This document shows, piece by piece, positions 23,330 through 35,337 of a stretch of DNA of 64,000 bases. The notes beneath the pieces are model-generated. The model was not told the DNA's origin and did not search any database. It was given only the letters and a program-made list of their open reading frames with translations. Both the position numbers and the translations under genes were made by a program. The stretch is from Combretum micranthum (taxonomy: Eukaryota; Streptophyta; Magnoliopsida; Myrtales; Combretaceae): contig JAMXBD010002741.1 in the NCBI GenBank assembly GCA_024138025.1, positions 1-64,000 of the forward strand, in the 5' to 3' direction. The stretch's first letter is position 1. Every line of letters starts with the position of its first letter.

Positions 23330-24962
23330 TTAACTAAGGCTTTGGTTATTCCGATTTTTCAATGATTTCATCGATGTTGTTTTAAAGTGGATATATTCAA
23401 AGAAGCAATCGGCCGGACGCAAAATTAGCAATACATTTTATTAGCGCAGGAATAAAGTGTAAGCTACCATCAAAACATTGGATATTTCTTAAATTTTACA
23501 TTTGCAATTCATAGCTGTGTGGTATGTACTCGGTTGATGTTTTACAGTATAAAATTTTATAACTGAAATTTGAAATTGCTAAATATTATACTCAGTTGAC
23601 TTCCTAACAAATTTTTTACCATTGATGGTAAATAATACAGTGACAAGTAATTAATTAAGTATGATACTTAATAGCTTCATAATTCAAACGTCAATTTGAT
23701 CTTAGTTTTGATATCATCTCTTTTTACGACGTTGACTGTTTCTAGTGTCAAGTTATCATATTATACACCGAAAAAACCTTAAGATGTATATAACCAGAAA
23801 GACTTCACTAGTTAGAAGTGATTTGCGCGGTGCACTACGATGTGTTGTGATAGAATAAAAAGAACTTTGACGCGATGAAATACTGATAATCACCCATGAC
23901 AATTATCTTATAATTTTGGACACCATACAAATTAATTGTCTATTGTTGACTCTCTGAATTTGTTGAGGAATTGAGTTTGTTAAATACAAGTGATCGTCCA
24001 CATATGATCGTAGAATTGTTAGTATGTGGGCTTTTAAACTCATTTACATGTGTTCTAGTATAGACCATTTATAAGTTAATACTTATATATTTTGTTTTAC
24101 TTACTATGATTGCTCATAATAAAATAATATAATAAAGCATGCAAATAGGAGTGGAGGTCCACGGTCCAGAGAGCTTGACATTTTTCAAATTCTACCCTTC
24201 TCTCTAATAGTTAGGTAAGAAAACTCAAGAGGAGACATTGTTGTAGGCTTAAAGATTGAAACTTTTTAAGAGTTTTCCCTTCACTATGGATTCATGCATA
24301 TATTCTTACTGTTCTCCTTTCCATGCTTATCTAGCATGAATTTCTTATGGGTGATAATATCACCATAAAGTTATTAATTATATAGTAAATGTCATATTTG
24401 ATTTCTGGATTTTATCCATATGTACAACTAACTATCTAAAATTTAAAAATGTCAATTTACAAGTTACAAATTTTTTAAGTTCACTTACAATATCTAGATA
24501 AGGGAGTTAATTACAAAAATGAGTATAGTTTATGTTACTAATTGCAACATTAGCAAAGTTTAGGTCATTAATTTTAAAAGTGGTGAAGTTTAAGTAATAG
24601 ATTACCACTTTTAAAGTTTCAGTACCAAATGTGACATTCACCTTTGATTTTAAAATTGAAGTTTTTTCTCATGGCTGGAATCGAAGTTAATCATATTTGA
24701 TCATCAAGGAACTCAAAAGCATGAAATTTGTTTCTTATTTATTGCACTAAAGTGTAAAGTAACCATAGTGGAATCTCATATGTATAAGATGAAAATTTTA
24801 AATTTGAACACTATGTAGTTATGCAGCCTTTTATATGGCGTATCACTTGTAGATAGTGTTGAACTTGAAAGTTTATTGCGAATTTTAATGAGATAATTTA
24901 ATGCATAATCAATTAATTATTTGTTGTAAACTACACTTAATTAGTCAAATATATGTGTGTGT

Positions 24963-24994
<32 letters not shown>

Positions 24995-25144
24995 TTTACG
25001 AATGTTTGTGGACTTTTTCTATAGATTTTTAGTAGAATAGAAGCATGTTAAGGGCAAAACAAGAGCATTGTCAAGGGAAAAATGGGAGCATATCAATAGC
25101 AAAACATAAGCATGTTAAGGGCAAAACAAGAGCGAGTCAAAAGT
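23330..25144. other. Upstream intergenic DNA with a possible MITE and a GT microsatellite
   Basis: No coding similarity. About 24387-24640 has imperfect inverted ends (AAATGTCATATTTG and CAAATGTGACATTCA) and may be a degraded MITE. A (GT)n run lies at 24954-24994. From about 25040 a word of the form AGCATGTTAAGGGCAAAAC occurs twice. Confidence 0.45.
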
Positions 25145-25382
25145 GAATTACAAGTCAGAAAAATTTGTGAATTGAGTGAGCTCCCCTTGCATGGAATGAT
25201 GTGGTGGTGAGCCTTTCATTCGAAAAAAGTGCTCTTTGAACCGTGCAGGAAGGTTTCCCATCACACGACTCACCAACTTGATCTTCTGTGAGAATCGTAT
25301 GTCCGAACGGGCTTGAATAAACAAGTACGATCTCGCTTTCCTTGCCATGTCGAGGGTCAAATTTAGACCTCGACATATCAAG
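25145..25382 (-). other. Probable mitochondrial DNA insert (NUMT): group II intron 3' region
   Basis: On the minus strand 25271-25238 is exactly 34 nt, starts GAGTCGTG, has a GGGAAACC tetraloop stem and ends GCACGGTTC. It folds as a group II intron domain V: a 9-bp lower stem, a 2-nt bulge, a 5-bp upper stem with one U-U mismatch, and a GAAA loop. The usual AGC catalytic triad reads AGT here. After a 3-nt linker, 25234-25209 forms a short GAGC...GCTC hairpin in the place of domain VI. The stretch is less AT-rich than its flanks. Open frames through it (25148-25381) are probably incidental. A mitochondrial origin is inferred from the fold and composition; the parent intron was not identified. 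Confidence 0.6.
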
Positions 25383-25605
25383 AGTTTAGGGCATGACGTG
25401 CCAAGAAGTTGAGGCTCAACAAAGCTAAAGAATTAGACAATGCTATCGATGGTCAAGTTTAGGGCTCGACAATTCAAATTTTGAAGCTTAACAAAGTGCG
25501 CATATAAAAAAATTCAAGGGCAAAGTTTAGGCACAACAAGTGAGATAGGACAATTGTTTTAAGGCGCGACGACTTAAAAATGAGGCTGACGTGGCAAGAA
25601 AAGAG

Positions 25606-26013
25606 CTGTTGGAGTGCATTTAATACTTGGTAGGCTATAGACATTGTGACTAATAGACTTTTGAATTTAAAAAGACTATTTATATACAAAGTCTAGAAGA
25701 CCAACAATAAAAAAAAAAAAAAAGAACTGCAAAAAATCATCTACGAGCTCTTAATTGTAATCAAACAAATTCTTTTTATTTATTCTCTCGTAAATAATAT
25801 TTGCAAATTATTAAGAGAGAGAAAATACACTCTAGTGCTTAGTTCATATTTATTACTATTCATGTAAAAGCACTTAAAGAGAGATGAAATATTTCATTTC
25901 CTGTTGGTGTAATATTGCTCGTTTCTAGCCGACTCTTTGATATCAATATGGTGGTGGTGAAGACCTCGAATGAAGCAATTGGTAGACCGTGGAGAGTAGG
26001 CAAACGGTCGAAC
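25606..26013 (+). repeat. Left part of an old Ty1/copia LTR (split by element A)
   Basis: Ends AAACGGTCGAAC, where CGAAC is the target duplication of element A. Joined to 52342 onward (TCCATGTTAAATCTTGTG...), it gives the TAGGCA...GAAC..TTAAATCTTGTG pattern common near the end of plant copia LTRs. TGTTGGAGTGC at 25606 is only a guess for the LTR start; the interval before it is unassigned. Confidence 0.4.
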
Positions 26014-27284
26014 TGTTATACCCCAAAGGGTATCCTAAACATAACAGTCTACCAAACTTAATATTAAAGTTTAAGTATGACAATCTCAGTTTTTCCCATA
26101 AGCTTTGATATTAGGTGTAAGGCGTGCTCTTATAATACTTAGAGGGTCACACTTTGAAATATGAAGCTTAAGAAGATATAATAACAAATTAAAAAATGGA
26201 AATCATAATATTCATTCATTCATAAATAATTGTCTTACAAGCCTTAGGAACATTCCCTCATCAAATTACTAGAATCCATTACAGGAAATTTTCTATGAAG
26301 TCTACATCTAAACTAATGCTAAACTTCATCTGAAAAGTCCTTAACCAAAAAGGAAAATACCTGGCTGTAAGGTCCTCGTGGGCTCAACCACAAATAGCTA
26401 AACTGCAAAAGATATCTATAGAGGTATAAGCTAATATGCTTAATGAGAATTATTTCCATAAGTAAATACTTGAGTAGCAAAAATTCAAACAAGTTATTTA
26501 AGCATCCAAGTGAAATGCAACATATATGTAAGTAAGGAAGGCATATAGTTTTTCGGGAACTATATGTTAAATGGATTTACACTCTCCATTCAGGGTTTGG
26601 TGATAAGTAATCTCAAAACGAGTAGTTTTAGTTAAATTATACTTTCGATCATTACCGCCAAGCATTTTAGGTCTACTCGGACTGAGCCATGCTTTCGGAT
26701 TATCGCCAAGTATTGGTTTAATTCCATGTTGCCAAGCAATCGCTTTCAATCACTGCCGCTAAGTATTTCTTTCTACCGTGTTACTATCCTTTTCACCTAA
26801 GGATAATAACCACATGCAATGTGATTGACTTTTTGGTATGCATGAATCAATTTATTTAAAATACCATAGCATCATTATAGTCAATTTTAAGATGCTCATA
26901 GAGTTTCAAACATATCAATTTCTATACTAAGACAAGCAACTCTTTACAATCAATTTCCACCCCGATATTCATAGTATTCTTTCATACAACTTTACATACA
27001 TAGTATTTTGTCTTTCCTTAATTTTAATGCATTTATACTACAAGCACAATCAAGTACACAAGTTAAGGAAATAAAACTCACATGGCCATAGCGATACTTC
27101 TTCTAAATGGATGAGTCATTCGAACAATCCACTTAGTCAAAATAATCCTCGGGATACGGGTATTCTTCCTTAGGATCACCTAGTCAAGAAAAGTACCCAT
27201 AATGAGTATTTCTAGATAACTCTCTTGAAATTTGACAAAACTATGTCATAAGAACGTCAAAGTTCATATAGAGATAATTCCAAC

Positions 27285-27313
27285 TTAAAATGGCCATAAC
27301 TTGGTCATTTTAA
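27285..27313 (-). promoter_or_regulatory. Conserved 29-nt LTR hairpin
   Basis: TTAAAATGGCC and GGTCATTTTAA form an 11-bp stem (one G-T pair) around the loop ATAACTT. The same 29-nt unit, never longer or shorter, occurs at 50091-50119 (A right LTR), 33812-33840 and 42496-42524 (B LTRs), 54622-54650 (C) and 59300-59328 (E, opposite strand). It is followed each time by a conserved stretch with CGAAAAGATCTATCCATTT. It lies about 1.5 kb downstream of the TATA box in element A, so it should be part of the RNA leader. The role is unknown. Confidence 0.6.
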
Positions 27314-28810
27314 CTCAGAATTGCGCATATAATATACCGTTTTCTACCTATTCGAAAAGATCTATCCATTTCTAAAACTACTTTCATCAAACTAGCTCAT
27401 CTAAGCTCCAAAATAGTGGTGATCAGATTCACCACGAAATTTCCCATCCCAAAAGCATTCGTTTCAATCATCAAATCACCAAAAATTGCTTTGATAAATA
27501 CTTAGTTATCTATATAGTTGAAAAATTCCTTTTTATAGCTATATAGCTTATATTTCATACATGCTCAAGTATTTGTTGTCCAATTAATAATTCTTTAGTA
27601 AAAACAATGTTAGTTATAAGTTTGGAAAAATCATAATTTATAAGAAATCCTTTTGTAAATCCTTTAAAAATGGATATTTTGATTCTTTTGTTTTCAAAAG
27701 GTATCTTAGGTTTATCTTACTGTTTTCTTTGATGACTTTTCTATCAAAAATGAATTTCAATTTTTCCTTTTGAAACTTTCAACACTAGTATCACTTTTCC
27801 TATTATTTTTCTATGTATCATTTTGTACTTTTTAAATCTTAGTTTGAAAACTTACTTTCCCGTTTTATATTATGTTTATAAGGAAAAACATTTCCATAAC
27901 AAGGATTCATCTTCCTTATTTTTGAAAAAAAAACTCTATTACTTCTAAAGCTATGGTTTAAGAAGAAGCCTTTCAAAAATGATGATATTTTCAAAAATCA
28001 TAATGAGTTCTTTCTAAAGCTTTGAGAAAATAGATTCCTCTTATTAATTCTAAATTTCTTTTAGGACTTTCCTTTGGTGACAAAAATCTCTTTTGTAAAA
28101 AGTATAGTTTGAACTTGGTGGTTTAAGCAACAATATTTATTTTGCATGAATATGAGAATAATAACAAGCAAAATTATAACAACGAAATAAATAGCAAAAT
28201 AATATAAGTCAAGTATTGAGAGTCTTATCTTTGAATCAAAGCTTTCGGACTAAGAAATGGACTAGTCCTAAAAAGAAAAGAGAAAATGTTGTTTTGACTT
28301 GATAATGACAATTCCAAGACTAGAAAGACTAGTCTTAAAAATAGCATGAAAGTAAATAAATTGCATTGCATGAAAATAAATAAATAACAAGTGAGCTTAT
28401 ATGCTCTAAAGAATATATATATATATATATACATAAATATATTTAATTAGGTATAGATAAGGAGTAAACAAACTAGCAGCAATAATAAGTGCAAAACATA
28501 ATAACAACATAAAAATAGAGAAATGATTTTTCATGAACAAGAACAATACATGAATATAGTGTAGCTTCCATAACAATAAGTTTAGGAAATTCACACCATG
28601 GTCATGTAAAGTTACATGATATGGTAGTAAAGATATGGAGAGAAATTTTACCTAAAGAAAAGATGGAGTAGTATGTGTGAATGGGTTTTTTGTATATGTA
28701 GAAGAAAGTTAGGGAGTATTTTGGGATAGTTTTGAGAGAAGAATTTTGGAGAATTTTGATAGTGAATTTGTGGGTAGATGAAGTATGAAAGAAATGAAAG
28801 AGGAGAGAGG

Positions 28811-28818
28811 TATTTATA
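28811..28818 (-). promoter_or_regulatory. Element A 3' LTR TATA box
   Basis: TATAAATA on the sense strand, at the same place as in the other LTRs (51639-51646, 56376-56383, 57854-57861). Confidence 0.6.
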
Positions 28819-29524
28819 GAAAAATGAGGAGTGAAATTGTGTGATTAAAATAAGGAAAAATTGAAAAAGAAATAGAGAAAGAAAGAGGGCGAGGGGCATG
28901 GGCATATTGAGAGAGAGAGAGGAGAGAGTTTTATTTTTTTGTATTTTTGTTAATTAAATGTAATAATAAGTAAGGTAGATGTGATATAATGTTATGTAAA
29001 AGGTAAAAAGTAAAGAAAATAGGTATGTGGAGTGTAAGAGTAGGTGTTTGAAAAAGTAAGATAGCTGAATAGTGTAGAATATTAATAAATAGTGTAATGT
29101 AAAGTAGATATGACTAATAAAGTACCGATAGTAAGAAAAGACACGTGTAAATGTAATATCTGATATTTTTAGCTATCGAAAAATTATAAAAATGATATTT
29201 TTGAAAACTTTATATTTTTATGAGTCTAGAGGTATATTCGGAATATTTTTACTATTCCAAGCACCAAGACATGTTTTCGAAAACTGTATTCGTTTGGGTT
29301 TAAAACGAATTGTGGTTTTACTAATCTGATATTTTTAAACTTTATTATGTTATTACGAACTATTCTACATACTATCTCTTACTTACTCACTTAGGGTTAC
29401 GAAAACCAGATTGTTGGACTTAAACTCGTTATGTCTAGCTAGGGTTTTGTTGACTTTAAAGTGTTCAGTTAACTTTTTAATTAAGGTTTAAGCTTAACCG
29501 ATCGCAAAACTTCGGGGGTTTACA

Positions 29525-29537
29525 ACCTACCCCCCTT
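29525..29537 (-). promoter_or_regulatory. Element A polypurine tract
   Basis: AAGGGGGGTAGGT on the minus strand, directly before the 3' LTR (TGTAAACCCCC). Confidence 0.88.
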
Positions 29538-29599
29538 AAAAGAAGTTTTGTCCTCAAAATTTGTGAATGCATACTTAAAGCTTCAAACAGGCTCGAATA

Positions 29600-30760
29600 T
29601 TTGTGTCGTATCTTATTTGGCCTCTCAAGTTGCCTTCTCATGTTGTGATTCCTCCAAAGGACTTTCACATATTTGATTTCCTTGTTTTGTAGCTTTTGGA
29701 CTTTTTGGTCCAAAACTTATACTAGTTACTCCTCATAAGTGAGGTTTTCCTTTAGAAATACTGGTTACAACTCTACTACTTGGTCTGGATCGGCTACATG
29801 CTTACGTAAGACAGATACATGTAATACGTTGTGTATTGCTGATAGGTTTGGCGGCAAGGCTAGGCAGTAGACTAAATCTCCAACTCGTTCAAGTACTTCA
29901 AAAGGTCCGATGTATCGCGGCTCAACTTTCCATGTGAGCGTACTTGGTGTATACTCTTAATTGGATTTATCTTTAAGTACACATAGTCTCCTACCTGAAA
30001 TTCCAAAACTCGCTTTTTCTGACATACCCAGCTTTTCTGTCTATCTTGGGCCTCTTTCATCCTTTATTGGATTATTCTTACTTTGTCCCCCGCATCTTGC
30101 ACCAAATCCAATCCAATAGCAAGCTTTTCCACATCATCCCAAAACAAAGGTGACTTACAGCATCGTCTGTACAAAGCTTCATATGGCAGCATTTGTTTGG
30201 TAGAGTGGTAGCTGTTGTTGTAGGCGAACTCGATGAGTGGTAGATGAGCATCCCAACTTCCTTTGAATTCCATGACACAAGCATGCAACATGTCCTCTAA
30301 GGTTTGGATTGTCCTTTCCGAATGTCCATCGATTTGGGAGTGATAAGTCATGCTGAAATGTAACTCTGTCCTCATGCACTTTTGTAAACTTGTCCAAAAC
30401 TTAGATACAAATCAGGGATCTCGAGTTAACACAATCCCAGTAGGTACTCCATGAAAACGCACTATTTCCTTTATGTATAGCTTGGCTAGCTTGTCCATCG
30501 AGAACATCATGTTGATTGGTATGAAGTGTGCCAACTTGGTCAAATGATCTACCACGACCCATATGGCATCGTATCCTGCTAATGTTCTTGGCAATCCACA
30601 TATAAAATCCATCGAGATTTGATCCCACTTCCATTTGGGTATCGCCAAAGGTTTCAACAATCCTCCTAGCATTTGGTCTTCCACCTTCACCTATTGACAA
30701 ATCGGGCACTTCATCGCAAAATCCGCTACATCTTGCTTCATCCCATTCCACAAATAATGA
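29600..30760 (-). pseudogene. Element A integrase and chromodomain (broken)
   Basis: The minus-strand frame is shared by 30412-30690, 30064-30375 and 29872-30060, separated by stops. The zinc region ends MKCPICQ then TAG near 30690, where a Gln codon is expected. The core has SMDFICGLP (first Asp, about 30605), VLTRDP where SDRDP is expected (about 30420), and GHSERTIQTLEDML, the QTE-like Glu region (about 30310). The C-terminal module FQVGDYVYLKINP is near 29980. After a frameshift near 29930 the chromodomain remnant LDQKVQKLQNKEIKYVKVLW appears at about 29650-29710 and is itself shifted before its ATWE motif. Confidence 0.87.
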
Positions 30761-31079
30761 TTCTTAAGGTCTTGGTACATTTTGGTTCCTCCTTGATATA
30801 CCATATATCCTGAGTTATGACCTCACTCATGATTTCTTTCCTCATTTCCTCCTCCTTCAGGTGCAAAGTCATCCTTTTATTCTCACGACATCATCGTCAT
30901 CTACTTCAAAATTAGTATAGTTTCCCCCTTGTACTTCCTTCTTTATCCTTTGTATCTTCTCATCATAGCGTTGAACTTTTTTTATCCTTTCCATTAAAGT
31001 TGATTCCAACACTAGGTTAGTTATCTCCACTTCTACACTTTGTCCGTAAATTCGATGCTCAAATTCTCAAATTCTCTTA

Positions 31080-32426
31080 TTAAATCCTTCGATTTGTAAG
31101 CAAAGCAGCCACTTCTCCATGATTTTTGTGGCTTAAAGCATCTGCAACAGCGTTTACTCTTCTAGGATAATAATTGATTCCAAGATCATAGTCCTTGATT
31201 AACTCTAGCCATCTCATTTGCCTCATATTTAGTTTCTTTTGGTTGAACAGATATTTAAGACTTTTGTGATCCATATAAATCTCGCACCTTTGCCCATAGA
31301 AGTAGTGTCTCCATAGCTTAAGGGTAAACACGACAGCGGCTAACTCCAAGTCGTGTGTGGGGTAATTCTATTCATGTGGCCTTAGCTGTCGTGAGGCATA
31401 GACGATCACCTTTCCTTCTTGCATTAGCACACATCCGAGACCAGTTCTCGATGCATCACTATACACTGTATAAGGCTTCTTTGGATCTGACAAGACTAAG
31501 ATTGGGGCAGACAGTAAGCATCACTTTAATTCCTGGAAACTTTGCTCTTGTTTCTCATTCCATATAAACTTCTCGTCCTTTTGGGTTAACTGAGTTAGTG
31601 GCTTGGCAATCTTTGAGAAGTCTTGTACAAACTTCCTATAGTAGCTAGCCAATCCAAGAAAACTCCTAACTTCCATCATCGTCTTGGGTTGTTTCCATTT
31701 CGTTACCTCTTTGATCTTTTCAGGGTCTACTAAGATTCCACTTCCTGATATCACATGTCCCGAGAATGATATCTGATCTAAACAGAAGTCACACTTGGAC
31801 AACTTGGCATATAACTTATGTTCCCTCAAAGTTTATAATGCCATCGTTAAATGTTTCTGGTGTTGCTCCTTCATCTTAGAATAGACCAAGATATCATCAA
31901 TAAAGACAATTACACACTTATCCAATAAAGGCTTATATACTCGATTCATCAAGTCCATGAATGCGCCTGGTGCATTGGTCAATCCAAAAGGCATTATTAG
32001 AAACTCTTAGTGTCCATAACGAGTTCAGAAAGTAGTCTTCTGAACATCTTCTAGTTTGATCCTCAATTGGTGATACCTGACCTTAGATCAATATGAGAGT
32101 ACATGCTCGCTCCTTGTAGTTGGTCAAAGAGATCATCCATCCTAGGGAGTAGGTACTTATTCTTGATTGTAACCTTGTTCAACTCCTAATAATCAATGTA
32201 TAACCTCATGGATCCATCCTTTTTCTTCACAAATAGGACTGGTGCACCCCATCGTGACACACATGGTCTTATAAAACCTTGATCCAAAAGCTCTTGTAGC
32301 TGTTTCTTTAGCTCCTTTAACTCCACTAGGGCCATACGATATGGTGCCTTAGAGATTGGGTCCGTATTGGCCATCAGCTTGATCTCGAAATCGATTTCCC
32401 TTTTTAGAGGTAGTCCAGACAACTCA
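31080..32426 (-). pseudogene. Element A reverse transcriptase and RNase H, split by element B
   Basis: At 32422 the frame reads [15 protein letters not shown], the second half of the DVFPDELSGLP linker whose first half lies at 45545 beyond element B. RT then has [20 protein letters not shown] (stop at 32184-32186), a second stretch with [20 protein letters not shown] (about 31960) and an intact catalytic FIDD box ([14 protein letters not shown], about 31890). RNase H includes [18 protein letters not shown] (about 31770), [20 protein letters not shown] (about 31260) and VADALSHK (about 31140). Several stops and frameshifts separate these pieces. Confidence 0.9.
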
Positions 32427-33107
32427 TGTCATGCCCCAAAGTGTGCCCTACACGTGATAGTCCACCACACTCAACATTTAATCTCAAGTAAGACAACCTT
32501 AGTCTTCCCATGAGTTTAAACATCGGGTGTAAGGCTCACTCTCAACATTTATAGACCATACTTTGCTTCGTAGAAGCTTAAAGAGATATACACAGCAGCA
32601 AGAATGTAAATCATAATCATCTTACAGAGAATTATTCTATTACATGATCTAGGGGGCATACCCCTGATAACTTCAGCAGCCAGTTCTCAAGCCCACAAAT
32701 TTCCTTTCATTAACCTTTAATTATCGGTTCAAGGATCCGGACTAGAGGCCGATATTAATCCTTAGGCCCCAGGCCCCATCAAAAGCTCCTTAGTATCTAT
32801 GAGCTGTACCTGGTGTCTATGGGTCCTCGGAGATAGCCAGAGGTATTCATACTACAACAGGAAACTATTGGGGTATAAGCTACACTAGCTTAGTGAGTGA
32901 AAACTTCCGAATTACAATTAATACAACGCATTCAACCAAGTAATTAAACAACCAAGTGACATGCATCAACAAGTGAGTTTAACAAACATATGACCAGCCG
33001 GAAATCATATGTGGATGGACTTGCGCCCTCCATCCCGGGTTAGCAGATTGACGAATCCTGCGGTACGACGCCGTTTAAGCTCATGGTCAACTGAACAATA
33101 GATCGTT

Positions 33108-33330
33108 TTATGGATCACGATTAACCAACAAGTATTCGTTTTATGGATCACGATTAACCAACAAGTATTCGTTTTGTGGATCATGATTAACCAACAAGTA
33201 TTCGTTTGTGGATCACGATTAACAAACAAGTATTCGTTTTGTGGATCACGATTAACAAACAATATTCGTTTTATGGATCACGAAAAACCAACAAGTATTC
33301 GTTTTATGGATCACGAAAAACCACCCAATG
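33108..33330 (-). repeat. Minisatellite in element B 3' LTR
   Basis: Seven units of about 33 bp built on GTTTTATGGATCACGATTAA followed by CCAACAAGTATTC. The partner LTR has six (41815-42005). Confidence 0.88.
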
Positions 33331-35330
33331 CTAATGCTCCATCCCCATCGTGATATGAATGAATCCAATTACCATTGAGTCAAATATACATTAATTCAAT
33401 TCTTTTAGGTGGCCAACAATTATTCGCAGACATTCAATATCACACACTAGATATTCAATCCATAGCTTAACACCCGGTTTCGATATTTCTTAAGGTTCAT
33501 TTCATACATCAACAACAGACAAATCTATAATTCCCATATAACCCCATCATACATAATCATTCTTTTTATCTTCACTTAGCTACTAATGCGACTATCATTA
33601 CAATCACAAGCAATAATTGAAATCGGAAGAGGAACTCACTCGGCCATGGTACGCCGGTCTCTTATCAATGGTCGGGTGATACGGTATCGTCGTGTTTGGG
33701 TTCACCTACCAAATAAGAATAGCCTAATAAAAATCTCATCACTAAACTAATTCAAACTATGTATCTATACTTCACAAAATCGGAATTCTCGCTATTTGCG
33801 GAAGTTCCAACTTAAAACGGCCATAACTCGGTCATTTTAACTCGGAATTTCACAAATTTTATATCGATCTCTATCTACTTCGAAAGATCTATCTATTTCT
33901 AGTATTATTTTCAAGTTTTGGAAGCATTAAGGTCACGGAACAGTGGGATCAGTTCTGTTCTGTCACTTTCCCGATTTCGAAAAATTGTTTCGCTTTTGAT
34001 AAAAAGGTTCCTAGTTGATGATTCATGTATAGATGATATATGAATGAATTCCTAATATGAATATTATGTAATGAGCTCAATATATGCATGGTTTTGATGA
34101 TCTTTGATATGAACTCACATGAACTCCTAATTATCAAGAAATTCCATGATGATTACTTATAAGAAGCCATTCATTTTAAGTTTATATTTCCTAGGGTTCT
34201 TATGATTTTGTTCTTGAAATTTGCTTGTTCTCTAAATAAAAATGAGTTCCCAATATCCATATTAATCATGACCTTCATTATGCACAAAAATCCACATTTT
34301 TCATTGAGTAGATATGTTTTTGAACAAGCTATTTGTAGAAATCCGAATTTTGTAAATTCCATTTCCTTGCATTTTCTTTATGAGAAAACTTGTTAAATGC
34401 ATCGAAAATTGAAGTTCTAATATACCTATCATCTAAAGACTTCATTTAACTCATAAAACATGCCATCTTAGCTTGGATACTAAGTGTTCATGTAGGCACC
34501 ATCCTAAATTACGAATTTTACTTCTAGTCACCATCTCAATATTTTTCATTCTAACTTTACTACTTGTTTTACATTTTCCTCTTGCCTAAACTCATCTAAA
34601 CTTATAAAAATCATTCCTTCAATATACCTATTACACATACCCTTCATTTTTCTCATGAAACATGAGTTTAAAAATGATTTTGGGGGTTTTTAAAGTAGGG
34701 TACTAAATTCATCCGAATTTCCAATAAGTCATTCCTAACAAAACCTTTTCTTTTTCAATCTTCTTGCCTTCTACACATGGAGATCTACCATCTAACATAT
34801 CTATATATAGTCAAGACTACATTTTTATATTCATCAATGCATGAAAATCAAAATAATCATATGAACATGAATATAGATGAAGATGTGAATGTTTAAACAC
34901 TAGATCTACTACATATCATGCATGATTCATGAGTTTCATGGCATGTACATGAATATATATGCAAGATCTCTACTTTACATGCATGATAAGAGAATATCTT
35001 AACAAAAACTCATTGAAACATTAGATCCATGTCTTGTGATGGCTTGATATTCTTGTTCAAGTGTTTTCATGTCCCTAGCATAAGCTCATTGGGTTTAAAG
35101 GTGAAAACACACAAGAAATAGCTTTGCCATTACAAGATCTAGGAAGAACAAGGCTTAAAATCAACCTACCAAAAGAGATCAAAGGTGGAAATGAAGAGAA
35201 ATTGAGTTGAAAGTGTGAGAGGAAGGGGGGGGGGGGGACTCACGGCACAAATAGGAAGAGGAAGAGGGAGTTTTCTTCTTTTAGAAAAATTTGAACAAAT
35301 GGAAATGAAGAGAGAGAGAATAAATGAAGC

Positions 35331-35337
35331 TTATATA
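35331..35337 (-). promoter_or_regulatory. Element B 3' LTR TATA box
   Basis: TATATAA on the sense strand, with a GC-rich patch (GGGGCACCGGCCA on plus, 35407-35419) about 70 bp upstream. The same pair lies at 44017-44023 and 44093-44105 in the other LTR. Confidence 0.55.

Larger units (their letters stand above)
26014..29524 (-). repeat. Element A 3' LTR
   Basis: 3511 bp, TGTTATACCCCAAAGGG to GGGGGTTTACA. It aligns end to end with 48823-52336. On the sense (minus) strand the U3 region comes first, with the TATA box at 28818-28811, about 0.7 kb in. About 2.8 kb lie downstream of the TATA box, including the shared hairpin at 27285-27313. Confidence 0.93.

Noticed and set aside
25148..25381. 77-codon protein-like frame (minus)
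   Set aside because: It overlaps the group II intron domain V fold, so the open frame is better explained as intron sequence.
28406..28594. Hydrophobic 62-codon frame, repeated at 51216-51398
   Set aside because: Low-complexity AT-rich LTR sequence in both copies of the element A LTR; no start context or domain.
33108..33330. Regular repeats resembling a CRISPR array
   Set aside because: Units are head to tail without unique spacers and lie in a plant LTR.
33949..34137. 62-codon frame, duplicated exactly at 42633-42821
   Set aside because: It lies in the two LTR copies of element B; identity follows from LTR duplication and not from coding selection.
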